From the NCBI GenBank assembly GCA_029007725.1, contig JAQXIJ010000023.1, positions 1-39,850 on the forward strand: 39,850 bases of DNA. The letters run 5' to 3'. A program made the translations under genes and the position numbers. Every line of letters starts with the position of its first letter. Position 1 is the first letter of the stretch. Source of the DNA: Bacillota bacterium (GTDB lineage Bacteria; Bacillota; Clostridia; UBA1381). Shown piece by piece: positions 23,974 to 32,883 of this stretch. The notes beneath the pieces were generated by a model. The model made no database searches. It was not told where the DNA came from and was given only the letters and a program-made list of their open reading frames with translations.

Positions 23974-24801
23974 GTGAGCTTAGCTGACGATATTTTTATA
24001 AAAAACTGCCGCGATATTCTTGAAAACGGAGTAACGGATGACGGCTGCGCGGTACGTCCGCACTGGGAGGACGGCACTCCGGCACATACGATAAGCCTTT
24101 TTGGCATAGTTAACCGTTACGATTTAAGCCGCGAGTTTCCGATTATGACTCTGCGCCGCACTTATTGGAAGTCGGCCCTTGACGAGCTTTTGTGGATATG
24201 GCAGAAAAAGTCAAACAATATTAAGGATTTAAAAAGCCGAATCTGGGACCAATGGGCAGACGAAAACGGAAGTATAGGCAAGGCATATGGATATCAGCTG
24301 GGAATTAAGCATAAATATAAAGAGGGCGAATTTGATCAGGTGGATCGAGTTCTGTACGATTTGAAAAATAACCCGTCCTCGCGCAGAATAATGACCAACA
24401 TATACAACCATGCCGATTTATCCGAAATGAACCTGTACCCATGCGCATACTCGGTGACCTTCAGTGTAAAAAACGGCAGGCTGAACGCGATTTTAAACCA
24501 GCGCAGTAACGATTTTCTGACCGCAAACAACTGGAACGTGGTGCAGTATGCGCTGCTTGTGCATATGTTTGCAAAGGTTTCGGGACTGGTGCCGGGAGAG
24601 CTTTTGCACGTGATTGCGGACGCACACATTTATGACCGTCACATTCCGGTGGTCAGGGAGCTTATTGAACGAAAAACCTACCCGGCGCCCCAGCTGACGA
24701 TGGACGATACCGACGATTTTTATAAATTTACGGCGGACCGTTTTCATCTGGATAAATATAAATACAACCAATTTGATATAAAAATACCGGTTGCGATATG
24801 A
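23974..24801 (+). CDS. thyA: Thymidylate synthase (ThyA type)
   Basis: 275 residues. Converts dUMP to dTMP with methylene-tetrahydrofolate. The catalytic Cys lies in LYPCAYSVTF, a divergent version of the usual PPCHxxxQ. SSRRIMT and RSND bind substrate phosphate and base, and DAHIYDRHI follows. The longer ThyA form is seen in Bacillus. GTG 23974 is chosen because GGAGG lies 8 bases upstream; an ATG at 23944 has no site. First gene of a thyA-folA-... run, sensible because ThyA oxidises folate that FolA re-reduces. Confidence 0.94.
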   Translation: MSLADDIFIKNCRDILENGVTDDGCAVRPHWEDGTPAHTISLFGIVNRYDLSREFPIMTLRRTYWKSALDELLWIWQKKSNNIKDLKSRIWDQWADENGSIGKAYGYQLGIKHKYKEGEFDQVDRVLYDLKNNPSSRRIMTNIYNHADLSEMNLYPCAYSVTFSVKNGRLNAILNQRSNDFLTANNWNVVQYALLVHMFAKVSGLVPGELLHVIADAHIYDRHIPVVRELIERKTYPAPQLTMDDTDDFYKFTADRFHLDKYKYNQFDIKIPVAI

Positions 24802-24817
24802 CACGGAGGAAAAGAAA

Positions 24818-25309
24818 TTGAACTTAATTGCGGCAGTTAGTGAAAACTGGGGGATCGGCAAAAACAATAAGCTGCTTTTTAGGATACCGTCAGATATGAA
24901 GTTTTTCAGAGAAACAACGGTCGGCGGTGCGGTTATAATGGGCAGAAAAACGCTCGAGAGCTTTCCTGGGGGAAAACCGCTTAGGGACAGAATGAACGTA
25001 GTTCTGACGCACAATCCGGATTTTGAGTGCGAGGGCGCGGTTGTGTGCCGCAGCAAGAAGGAAGCAGCAGAGATGGATTTCGGTACACGAGAGGTTTTTG
25101 TAATCGGCGGCGAATCGGTGTACCGCCAGATGCTTGACCTTTGCGACACATGCTATATCACAAAGGTTTTTGAAAGGGCGGATGCCGACGCATTTATGGT
25201 AAACCTTGATGCGGACGAAGACTGGAGTCTGACGGAGCAGAGTGAAAAAACAGAGGACAACGGACACTTAATCCGGTTTTGCAGATATGAAAGGGTGAAA
25301 AGGAAATGA
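24818..25309 (+). CDS. folA: Dihydrofolate reductase
   Basis: 163 residues. NLIAAVSENWGIGKNNKLLF opens the fold, with the active-site Asp in IPSDMKFF, the cofactor loop VIMGRKTLESFPG and the glycine-rich FVIGGESVYRQML. Reduces dihydrofolate made by ThyA. The start is TTG 24818, with CGGAGG 8 bases upstream. In-frame ATG 24791 would overlap thyA and lacks a site. The stop shares bases with the next start (ATGA), so the HPr-kinase-like gene is translationally coupled. Confidence 0.93.
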   Translation: MNLIAAVSENWGIGKNNKLLFRIPSDMKFFRETTVGGAVIMGRKTLESFPGGKPLRDRMNVVLTHNPDFECEGAVVCRSKKEAAEMDFGTREVFVIGGESVYRQMLDLCDTCYITKVFERADADAFMVNLDADEDWSLTEQSEKTEDNGHLIRFCRYERVKRK

Positions 25310-26019
25310 ATCTACACAAAATAGCTGACCTGACTGTAGATATGGGATATAAATATGACCGACTGACAAAACAAGCGCAAGCATACAGGATAAGCGAAAA
25401 GATTAAGCCGGACATGACGATTTATCTGTCTGACGCCTTTTTGGAGCAGAAGCAGAAGGAAAATCCTCATTTGTCCATCGGCGATTGCGAGTACATATTC
25501 ACAAGCAGCGTGTTCTATACTGGACTTTTGCGGTTTGGAGGATTCATGCTTCATTCCTCTGCGGTAATAATGGATGGCAAGGCATATATTTTTTCCGCGT
25601 CGAGCGGCACGGGCAAATCCACGCATACCGCTCTGTGGCAAAAAGTTTTCGGCAGCGACCGTGTAAAAATCCTTAATGACGATAAGCCCGCGGTGAGAAT
25701 CATCGGCGACGAGGTTTATGCCTGCGGAACGCCCTGGAGCGGAAAAACTGACCTTAACATAAACGTAAAGGCGCCGATTGCGGGAATCTGCTTTCTGGAA
25801 CGCAGCGAAAAAAACCGCATAGAGCGAATTTTGGCTAAGGAAGCCATTATGCCGATAATGAATCAGACAATACGTCCGTACGAAAAGAACGATGTCAGCC
25901 TTTTGCTTGAGCATCTCGACCGTGTGCTGTCCATGACTCCAATTTATAAAATGGGCTGTAACATGGAGGAAGAAGCGGCGATTATGTCACATAAAAAAAT
26001 GTCGGACGGAATAAAATAA
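25306..26019 (+). CDS. HPr-kinase/PEPCK-fold P-loop protein of unknown role
   Basis: 237 residues. The core resembles the HprK C-terminal / PEP-carboxykinase kinase fold: FMLHSSAVIMDGKAYIF, P-loop SASSGTGKSTHTALW (Lys104), then LNDDKPAVR and the PWSGKTD segment that replaces the usual HPr-binding loop. The N-terminal HprK domain is missing. Homologous proteins often occur beside peptide-modification genes, but here the gene overlaps folA by 4 bases. Substrate unknown. HPr in this window lacks Ser46, so HPr is an unlikely target. Confidence 0.75.
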   Translation: MNLHKIADLTVDMGYKYDRLTKQAQAYRISEKIKPDMTIYLSDAFLEQKQKENPHLSIGDCEYIFTSSVFYTGLLRFGGFMLHSSAVIMDGKAYIFSASSGTGKSTHTALWQKVFGSDRVKILNDDKPAVRIIGDEVYACGTPWSGKTDLNINVKAPIAGICFLERSEKNRIERILAKEAIMPIMNQTIRPYEKNDVSLLLEHLDRVLSMTPIYKMGCNMEEEAAIMSHKKMSDGIK

Positions 26020-26024
26020 TGTTG

Positions 26025-26067
26025 CGGAACGTTGGCGGCACACGTTATTTACAAGGTCGGCGTTCCG
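26025..26067 (+). terminator. Possible terminator or attenuator after the kinase-like gene
   Basis: CGGAACG (26025-26031) pairs with CGTTCCG (26061-26067), followed by GCTTGTTTTT. The loop is long (29 bases), so efficiency is doubtful. It lies between the kinase-like gene and the dehydrogenase. Confidence 0.35.
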
Positions 26068-26103
26068 GCTTGTTTTTATAAAGCGAAAAAAGGAGGCGGC
26101 GCT

Positions 26104-26883
26104 TTGGCAACGGCAGTGATTACGGGCGCAAGTTCGGGAATAGGAGAAAAAATTGCGGAGCTTTTGGCAGAAAAAGGCTACAACCTTGTGCTTGCGGCGC
26201 GGCGTGCAGACAGGCTTGCATCGTTCGCGGACAGGCTTGCGGTAAAGACTGAAATTGTCTGCGCCGACCTTTCGGATGCGGAAAATTGCTATGCACTATA
26301 TGACAGGGTAAAGGACAGGGATGTTGAAATTCTTGTGAATAACGCGGGTTTTGGTGCTTTCGGTGAATTTTCGGAGCTTGACCTTGAGCGCGAAACCAAA
26401 ATGATAAACCTAAACGTTGCGGCGGTGCACATACTCACAAAGCTGTTTTTAAAGGACTTTGTAAAAAAGAACCGCGGACATATTTTAAACGTGGCGTCCG
26501 CGGCGGGATTTATGCCGGGAGGACCGCTGCTTGCGGCATATTATGCAACAAAGGCTTATGTTTTGTCGCTTTCACGCGGAATAAATCGCGAACTGAAGCA
26601 TTCGGGAAGCAGAGTCAGGGTTTCGGCGCTTTGCCCCGGACCAGTGCGGACGGAATTTAACATTGTTGCCGGCGGCGAATTTGCGGCAAAGGGCATTTCG
26701 GTTGACAAGGCTGCAAAAGCGGCTGTTTGCGGTATGTTAAAAGGACAGGAAATTATAGTTCCGGGCGGGGCGCTTAAATTCGGCAGATTTTTTGCAAAAA
26801 TCCTGCCGGATTGCTTGCTTTTGTCATTTGCTTACCGGTTTCAGAAAAGAAAAATTGACAGCCGTGCGGAAAATACAGAATAA
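26104..26883 (+). CDS. Short-chain dehydrogenase/reductase
   Basis: 259 residues. Classical SDR: ITGASSGIG cofactor turn, ILVNNAGFGAFG, catalytic Ser132 in NVASAAG, Tyr146 and Lys150 in YYATK, and CPGPVRTEF. The AARRADR segment after strand 2 suggests NADP preference. The C-terminal tail is hydrophobic then basic (FQKRKIDS). Substrate unknown, DltE/YqjQ-like. Start TTG 26104 has GGAGG 7 bases upstream. It is separated from ung by 33 bases. Confidence 0.87.
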   Translation: MATAVITGASSGIGEKIAELLAEKGYNLVLAARRADRLASFADRLAVKTEIVCADLSDAENCYALYDRVKDRDVEILVNNAGFGAFGEFSELDLERETKMINLNVAAVHILTKLFLKDFVKKNRGHILNVASAAGFMPGGPLLAAYYATKAYVLSLSRGINRELKHSGSRVRVSALCPGPVRTEFNIVAGGEFAAKGISVDKAAKAAVCGMLKGQEIIVPGGALKFGRFFAKILPDCLLLSFAYRFQKRKIDSRAENTE

Positions 26884-26916
26884 AAACCGTATTGGACTTT
26901 GAAATTGGAGGTATGT

Positions 26917-27600
26917 ATGCTTAAAATAGGAAACAGTTGGGACGGATTGCTTGCGGACGAGTTTTCAAAGGATTACTATAAGGCGCTGCACGAATTTCTG
27001 CGGACAGAATATGCGGAGCATAAAATCCATCCCGACAAAAACGATATTTTTACCGCGCTTAAGTGGACCGATTATCCCGACACACGCGTGGTCATTTTCG
27101 GCCAGGATCCTTACCACGGCGAAAATCAGGCGCACGGACTTGCGTTTTCGGTGCAGAAGGGTGTTGATATTCCGCCGTCGCTCAAAAACATTTATAAGGA
27201 GCTGCATGACGAGCTGGGACTTTATATTCCGGATAATGGCTATCTCGAAAAATGGGCGCGCCAGGGCGTGTTGCTGCTAAATTCGTCGCTTACTGTACGT
27301 GATGGTGAGGCAAATTCGCACAAAAACAAGGGTTGGGAGATTTTTACCGACAGAATTACCGAGCTTTTGAACGATCGCAAAGAGCCGGTGATTTTTCTGC
27401 TTTGGGGAAACGACGCAAAAAAGAAAGAGGCGCTGATAACCAATCCTCAGCATATAATTCTGTCGGCGGCACACCCAAGCCCGCTTTCGGCAAGCCGCGG
27501 CTTTTTCGGCTGCGGGCATTTTAAAAAAGTCAACACCATGCTGACGGCAATGAACAAGCCGCCCATAGACTGGCAGATAGAAAACATTAAAGGAGCCTGA
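26917..27600 (+). CDS. ung: Uracil-DNA glycosylase (family 1)
   Basis: 227 residues. Has the water-activating loop GQDPYHG (62-68, Asp64), [24 protein letters not shown] and the DNA-intercalating [17 protein letters not shown]. Removes uracil from DNA; it is apt next to thyA and folA, which limit dUTP incorporation. ATG 26917 has GGAGG 5 bases upstream. An ATG at 26899 would precede the site and is rejected. Confidence 0.95.
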   Translation: MLKIGNSWDGLLADEFSKDYYKALHEFLRTEYAEHKIHPDKNDIFTALKWTDYPDTRVVIFGQDPYHGENQAHGLAFSVQKGVDIPPSLKNIYKELHDELGLYIPDNGYLEKWARQGVLLLNSSLTVRDGEANSHKNKGWEIFTDRITELLNDRKEPVIFLLWGNDAKKKEALITNPQHIILSAAHPSPLSASRGFFGCGHFKKVNTMLTAMNKPPIDWQIENIKGA

Positions 27601-27641
27601 CACAGGTGTGCCGCTTTGGCGGCCAAACGGAGGAGTGTATA

Positions 27642-30248
27642 ATGAAAAAACTGCTTATCATAGATTCAAACAGCCTTATAAACCGCGCCTTTTACGGCGT
27701 GCGTTTTTTGTCAAGCCGAGACGGAACTCCGACCAATGCGATTTATGGATTTATGATGACGCTGCTGAAGCTGATAGACGAAAACAAGCCGGACTATATA
27801 TGTGCGGCATTTGATTTGAAAGCGCCGACTTTCCGCCATAAAATGTACAGCGGATATAAGGCGCAGCGTAAGCCCATGCCGGACGCACTGGCAGCGCAGA
27901 TTCCGATTGCAAAGGAAATTCTGCGTACTATGAACATAACCATTCTCGAAAAGGAGGGCTATGAGGCAGACGATATTATAGGCACGGTGTCAAGGATTTG
28001 CGAAGAAAGCGGCGTCAAGTGTCTGATTGCGACCGGCGATAAAGACGATTTGCAACTTGCATCAAAGAGCACACACGTTTTGCTGACAGTGACAAAGGGC
28101 GGCAATACTGAAACCGACAACTATGACGACGACGCGGTTTTTGCACGCTACGGCGTAACACCTTCCGAATTTATCGACGTAAAGGCGCTTATGGGAGATC
28201 CGTCCGACAACATTCCGGGCGTAAAGGGTATCGGTGAAAAAACCGCGATGTCTATAATCTCTAAGGCGAAAAGCATAGAGACGCTTTATGACGATTTGAC
28301 CGCTTGGGGAATAACTCCGGCCAACCTGAAAAAATTGGAGAAGGACAGGGAAACTGCTTTTTTGTCAAAAACCCTTGCGACCATCGACCGAAATGTGCCG
28401 ATGGAGTTTGATTTGGAAAAAAATAAAACGGAGGACTATTCGAAGAACGGCGCGCTGTATGCAGTGCTTAAAAAGCTTGATTTAAACAAGGTGATTGCAC
28501 GTATTGGAGTAAAGGGCGAGGGAAAGCCGCAAAAAGCGGAATTTTTGAAAAATGCCCGAACTGTGTATATTGATAATGCGGCGGACTTTGAAAAATTTTC
28601 GACAAAAATTCGAGCTGCCGGCGAAATGGCGTGCTGCTTTGAGCCGGAGGGGGAATTTTCGGCAATGCTTGCCGCGGTCGGCAACTGCGCCGCATATGTC
28701 GAGATAAATTCGTCTGTAAGGGATGCGCTTCTTGCGCTTCTCGGCGATGAAAGTATAAAAAAATACTGTGTAAACATAAAGGATACACTTGTTCAAGTGC
28801 CGGTGCGCGGAATTGCGTATGATGCGGCTATTGCGGCGTATCTTATAAATCCGGCAAGACCGTCCTACAAAATCCGCGACCTTGCGTACGAATATCTGGG
28901 CTATGAAACAAGAGGCGAAAAGCAACTGTCGCTGTTTGACGGTGCAGATGCAAAAGAGGCGGAAACGGCGCTTGCGATTATGCCGCTTGTTGAAATAACC
29001 AAAAAAAAGCTTGCCGAAAACAATCAGGAGGAGCTATACTATTCGGTTGAGTTGCCGCTTGTCGGTGTGCTTGCCGATATGCAAAAGCAGGGTATTTTGG
29101 TTGACAAAGAACAGCTTGCTCGGTTTTCGGCGGTGCTTTCCGACAGGATAGACGCTCTTACGGCGGATGTTTATGAAGCTGCAGGAGAAAAATTTAACAT
29201 AAATTCGCCTAAGCAACTGGGAAGTGTTCTGTTTGAAAAGCTCGGATTAAAGCCACCGAAAAAGACAAAAACAGGCTATTCCACAAATGCCGACGTGCTC
29301 GAAAAACTGCATGATAAAAGTCCCATTATTCCAATGATTTTGGAGTATCGACAGCTTTCAAAGCTGAAAAGCACCTACTGCGACGGACTTATGGCAGTGA
29401 TAAACCCTGAAACAGGCAGGATTCATTCGGTATTCAATCAGACCGTGACGGTGACCGGCAGAATAAGCTCGACTGAACCTAATATGCAGAATATTCCAAC
29501 CAGAACCGAGATTGGCAGCCAAATGCGAAAAATGTTTGTGGCAAAAGAGGGATGTGTGCTTCTGGACGCCGACTATTCGCAGATTGAGCTCAGGGTACTT
29601 GCGCATATCTCAAACGATCCGGTGATGATTGCTGCATTCAAAAACAACGAGGATATACACAGGGTGACCGCGGCGCAGGTCCTGGGCATACCTCCAGAAG
29701 ATGTAACAAAGGAGCAGCGTAGCAGTGCAAAGGCGGTCAATTTTGGAATTGTGTACGGAATTGGTGAATATTCGCTGTCGCAGGATTTGGGAATAAGCGT
29801 AAAACAGGCGAAGAATTATATACAAAGCTATCTCGAAAAATACAGCGGTGTAAGAAAATATATGGATGAAATAAAGAAATCTGCACGTGAAAAAGGATAT
29901 GTGACCACGCTTATGAACAGAATACGATATATTCCCGAGATAACGTCGCAGAACTTTAACACACGCTCTTTTGGCGAGCGGGTGGCGCTCAATACTCCGA
30001 TTCAAGGCACGGCGGCAGACATTATAAAGCTTGCGATGGTGCGGATTCACAGGAGACTGTCGGAGGGAGGGTTTAAATCCAAGCTGATTTTGCAGGTTCA
30101 CGACGAACTGATTATCGAAGCGTATCTTGAGGAGAAGGACGAAATTGCAAAGATTCTGAAAGAGGAAATGGAAAATGCGGCAAAGCTTTCGGTGCCGCTT
30201 GCAGTGGATATGTCGGAGGGTTACAGCTGGTATGATGCAAAGGAATAA
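27642..30248 (+). CDS. polA: DNA polymerase I
   Basis: 868 residues. N-terminal 5'-nuclease (residues 1-290: IIDSNSLINRAFYG, EADDIIGT, GDKDDLQL, GDPSDNIPGVKGIGEKTA). A middle 3'-5' exonuclease-like domain follows, in which the catalytic DxE is replaced by CCFEPEG, so proofreading is probably lost as in Taq and Bst enzymes. Family A polymerase domain: motif A DADYSQIELRVL, motif B RSSAKAVNFGIVYGIG, motif C QVHDELI. Acts in gap filling and primer removal. ATG 27642 has GGAGGAG 7 bases upstream. The stop overlaps coaE. Confidence 0.97.
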   Translation: MKKLLIIDSNSLINRAFYGVRFLSSRDGTPTNAIYGFMMTLLKLIDENKPDYICAAFDLKAPTFRHKMYSGYKAQRKPMPDALAAQIPIAKEILRTMNITILEKEGYEADDIIGTVSRICEESGVKCLIATGDKDDLQLASKSTHVLLTVTKGGNTETDNYDDDAVFARYGVTPSEFIDVKALMGDPSDNIPGVKGIGEKTAMSIISKAKSIETLYDDLTAWGITPANLKKLEKDRETAFLSKTLATIDRNVPMEFDLEKNKTEDYSKNGALYAVLKKLDLNKVIARIGVKGEGKPQKAEFLKNARTVYIDNAADFEKFSTKIRAAGEMACCFEPEGEFSAMLAAVGNCAAYVEINSSVRDALLALLGDESIKKYCVNIKDTLVQVPVRGIAYDAAIAAYLINPARPSYKIRDLAYEYLGYETRGEKQLSLFDGADAKEAETALAIMPLVEITKKKLAENNQEELYYSVELPLVGVLADMQKQGILVDKEQLARFSAVLSDRIDALTADVYEAAGEKFNINSPKQLGSVLFEKLGLKPPKKTKTGYSTNADVLEKLHDKSPIIPMILEYRQLSKLKSTYCDGLMAVINPETGRIHSVFNQTVTVTGRISSTEPNMQNIPTRTEIGSQMRKMFVAKEGCVLLDADYSQIELRVLAHISNDPVMIAAFKNNEDIHRVTAAQVLGIPPEDVTKEQRSSAKAVNFGIVYGIGEYSLSQDLGISVKQAKNYIQSYLEKYSGVRKYMDEIKKSAREKGYVTTLMNRIRYIPEITSQNFNTRSFGERVALNTPIQGTAADIIKLAMVRIHRRLSEGGFKSKLILQVHDELIIEAYLEEKDEIAKILKEEMENAAKLSVPLAVDMSEGYSWYDAKE

Positions 30249-30816
30249 AAAGCGGATTGTCGGAATAACCGGCGGTTCGGGATGCGGAAAGAGCTATATT
30301 TCGGATAAACTGCGCAAAAGGGGAATTCCGGTAATAGATGCCGACCTGGTTGCACGCGAGGTTATGCAAAAGGGCGAGGAGTGCCTTGAAGAAACGGTGC
30401 GGTTTTTCGGAACGGAAATTCTAGATAAAAACGGGGAGCTTGACAGACACAGACTTGGACAGATTGTTTTTTCCGACCAAGAAAAGCTGAAAAAACTGAA
30501 TGAAATTTCGCATAAATATATTCTTCGGCGCATATTTAATAAGATGCGGGCGGAAAAGAGCGATATTGTGTGTGTTGACGGCGCGGTGCTTATCGAAAGC
30601 GGCATAAAGTGCGATTTAATGCTTGGTATATGCGCCGACCGCGAAATACGGATTGATCGGATAATGTGCCGCGACGGAATTTCACGCTTTGACGCCGAAA
30701 AGCGCATAGACGCACAGCCGAAAACAGAGTTTTATGAAAAAAATTGTGATTTTGTAATATACAACAATGATAAAAATATTGATATTGACGGAATTTATAA
30801 AAGGATTGCGGAATGA
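30232..30816 (+). CDS. coaE: Dephospho-CoA kinase
   Basis: 194 residues. The last step of coenzyme A synthesis. P-loop GITGGSGCGKSYIS, the substrate site VIDADLVAREVMQKG, and an adenine-binding LID segment with RDGISRFDAEKRIDAQ. ATG 30232 or 30235 lie inside the polA end, with GGAGGG 11-14 bases upstream, a slightly long spacing. Translation is coupled to polA. The end overlaps the next gene (ATGA). The polA-coaE pair is common in Firmicutes. Confidence 0.92.
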   Translation: MMQRNKKRIVGITGGSGCGKSYISDKLRKRGIPVIDADLVAREVMQKGEECLEETVRFFGTEILDKNGELDRHRLGQIVFSDQEKLKKLNEISHKYILRRIFNKMRAEKSDIVCVDGAVLIESGIKCDLMLGICADREIRIDRIMCRDGISRFDAEKRIDAQPKTEFYEKNCDFVIYNNDKNIDIDGIYKRIAE

Positions 30817-31358
30817 AAAACATAAAAAAGTATGTATGGCTGCTTGCGGTTGTCCTGCTTGCGGCGGCGGGCGGAGGAATTCTGTACGGCAAGGTGCTTG
30901 ACAGATTTTTTCCGCTTAAATATGAGGAGCATATTGAAAGGTATTCGAAGGAATACAAGCTGGACAAATATTTGGTCATGAGCGTCATCCGCGCCGAAAG
31001 CCGGTTCAATCACACGGCGCATTCGGGGATTGCGCGCGGACTTATGCAGATAACCGACGATACGGCAAAATGGATTGCAACGCAGCTGGGCATGGAATAT
31101 TTCCCCGACATGGTGGAAGAACCGGAAACCAATATAAAAATGGGCTGCTATTACCTTTCGTACCTGACAAAGCATTACGGCTCTGTCGAAACGGCGCTTG
31201 CGGCATATAACGCAGGCATGGGAAATGTCAGCTCGTGGCTTGCCGACAGTAGATATTCAAAGGACGGCAAGACTCTTTCAGACGTTCCGTACGGCGAAAC
31301 AAAAAGGTATGTCGAAAGGGTAAAAAAACTGGTATTTATTTATAAAAAACTGTATTGA
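30813..31358 (+). CDS. Membrane-anchored lytic transglycosylase (SLT domain)
   Basis: 181 residues. One N-terminal signal anchor (YVWLLAVVLLAAAGGGILY) and an SLT domain with catalytic Glu62 in IRAESRFNHTAHSG, RGLMQITDDTAKWI, and AALAAYNAGMGNVSSWL. It cleaves peptidoglycan from outside the membrane with 1,6-anhydro products. It overlaps coaE by 4 bases (ATGA) with AAAAGG upstream. Close to SleB/Slt proteins of Bacilli, but without a LysM domain. Its stop codon lies within the -35 box of the following promoter. Confidence 0.9.
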   Translation: MKNIKKYVWLLAVVLLAAAGGGILYGKVLDRFFPLKYEEHIERYSKEYKLDKYLVMSVIRAESRFNHTAHSGIARGLMQITDDTAKWIATQLGMEYFPDMVEEPETNIKMGCYYLSYLTKHYGSVETALAAYNAGMGNVSSWLADSRYSKDGKTLSDVPYGETKRYVERVKKLVFIYKKLY

Positions 31359-31384
31359 CAACAAAGGCGTGCAGAGACTATAAT
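31355..31384 (+). promoter_or_regulatory. Promoter of the kinase-uppP segment
   Basis: TTGACA (31355-31360) and TATAAT (31379-31384) with 18-base spacing. The -35 box contains the stop codon of the transglycosylase gene. It starts about 20 bases before the GGAGG at 31398. Confidence 0.7.
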
Positions 31385-31407
31385 ACAATAAAAAGCGGAG
31401 GTGCGTC

Positions 31408-32019
31408 ATGAAAGCTATTATAACTATAGGCAGACATTTCGGAAGCGGTGGTAAGGAAGTGGGTAAAAAGCTGTCGGAGCAGCTTGATATACCGTTTTAT
31501 GACGAAGAAATAGTAAATATAACCGCAAAAGCGGCGGACATGGATCCGGACGTAATAAAGCAGATAGACGAAAAAGCGACCAAAAGTCTTTTGTACTCGC
31601 TGATAACGGGGGACGGTCTGCGCAGCGTAAGCGACGCCATGCAGTACGAAATGCCGATTAACGACAAGCTGTTTATAAAGCAGTCAAAGGTGATTAAGGA
31701 GCTGGCGGAAAAGGGCTCGGGCGTGTTTGTGGGACGATGCGCAGACTATGTGCTTGAGGAGGAAAAGGATCTTTTGCGTGTGTTCATATATGCCGACATG
31801 GACTGGAAAATCAAGCGTGTCTCTCGGATTTATAACCTCGAGCCAAACAAGGCGAAGGAAAAAATAGTCCGCGAAGAAAAAACACGTAAAACCTATTATA
31901 ATTATTATACCGACAAAACATGGGGGGCTCTTGCAAGCTATGATCTTGCGATAAACACATCGCGAATCGGCGTTGACGGTGCGGTCGGCATAATTAAAAA
32001 TTACATAGAAAAGAGATAG
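31408..32019 (+). CDS. Cytidylate-kinase-like protein
   Basis: 203 residues. The N-terminus IITIGRHFGSGGKEVGKKLSEQ is a P-loop variant (GSGGKE where GKST/GKT is usual) found in the cytidylate-kinase-like family of Clostridia. It is followed by IPFYDEEIV, GVFVGRCADYVL and RVFIYADMDWKIKR, with a lid-like EEKTRKTYYNYYT. The family is common in anaerobes and its true substrate is not settled. GGAGG lies 8 bases before ATG 31408. uppP starts 4 bases after its stop. Confidence 0.82.
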   Translation: MKAIITIGRHFGSGGKEVGKKLSEQLDIPFYDEEIVNITAKAADMDPDVIKQIDEKATKSLLYSLITGDGLRSVSDAMQYEMPINDKLFIKQSKVIKELAEKGSGVFVGRCADYVLEEEKDLLRVFIYADMDWKIKRVSRIYNLEPNKAKEKIVREEKTRKTYYNYYTDKTWGALASYDLAINTSRIGVDGAVGIIKNYIEKR

Positions 32020-32023
32020 CAAA

Positions 32024-32842
32024 ATGGTAGAAATTTTAAAAGCGATATTTCTTGGCATAGTGCAGGGAATAACCGAATGGCTACCGGTGTCGAGCACAGG
32101 GCATATGATACTGGTTAACGAATTTATCCACCTGCTCGGAGGCAAAAATAAGGATTTTGTAGATTTGTTTCTGGTGGTAACCCAGTTCGGATCAATTCTG
32201 GCGGTTGTAACGCTCTATTTTCATAAGCTTAACCCGTTCTCGTTGAAAAAGTCAAAAGCTGAGCGCGGCGAAACATGGAGTATGTGGTTTAAGGTGCTTG
32301 CGGCGGAAATTCCGGCGGCGATTGTCGGGTTGCTGTTTGACGATAAAATAGATAAATATCTGTATAACTGGTATGTTGTTGCAGCAACACTTATAATCTA
32401 CGGTGTGCTGTTTATTGTAATAGAAAATCGCCGCCGCTTGCCGACGATAAAATCAATTTCGGAAATGACGTATAAGGCGGCACTGATCATGGGTGTGGGA
32501 CAAATGCTTGCGCTGATTCCGGGCACTTCGCGGTCGGGCGCAACGATACTCACGGCGATTTTGATAGGCACATCGCGCGATGTTGCGGCGGAATTTTCCT
32601 TCTTCCTGGCAATTCCGGTCATGTTCGGCGCAAGCCTCTTAAAGCTGGTAAAATACGGATTCGCGTTTACGGCGCAGGAAGTATGGCTGCTGCTTATCGG
32701 AACGGCGGTTGCATACCTCGTGTCGGTGCTGGCGATAAGGTTTTTGATGAATTTTGTAAAGAAGCACGACTTTAAGCCGTTCGGCTGGTACAGAATCATA
32801 CTCGGCGCTGCGGTAATTCTGTACTTTGCGCTTATAAAATAG
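32024..32842 (+). CDS. uppP: Undecaprenyl-diphosphatase (BacA family)
   Basis: 272 residues, about eight membrane helices. The two signature segments are present: FLGIVQGITEWLPVSSTGHM (residues 9-28) and LALIPGTSRSGATIL. It dephosphorylates undecaprenyl pyrophosphate to recycle the cell-wall lipid carrier and confers some bacitracin resistance. It lies 4 bases after the kinase-like gene, with AAAAGAGA before ATG 32024. Confidence 0.95.
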   Translation: MVEILKAIFLGIVQGITEWLPVSSTGHMILVNEFIHLLGGKNKDFVDLFLVVTQFGSILAVVTLYFHKLNPFSLKKSKAERGETWSMWFKVLAAEIPAAIVGLLFDDKIDKYLYNWYVVAATLIIYGVLFIVIENRRRLPTIKSISEMTYKAALIMGVGQMLALIPGTSRSGATILTAILIGTSRDVAAEFSFFLAIPVMFGASLLKLVKYGFAFTAQEVWLLLIGTAVAYLVSVLAIRFLMNFVKKHDFKPFGWYRIILGAAVILYFALIK

Positions 32843-32855
32843 AGGCATTTGTTCC

Positions 32856-32883
32856 ATAATAATCCTATAGGAGGGATTATTAT
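32856..32883 (+). promoter_or_regulatory. Hairpin with the ribosome binding site in its loop
   Basis: ATAATAATCC (32856-32865) pairs perfectly with GGATTATTAT (32874-32883). The loop TATAGGAG carries the ribosome binding site, and the 3' arm includes the first two bases of the ATG at 32882. This could gate translation of the downstream membrane protein, or simply be a local structure. Confidence 0.5.
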
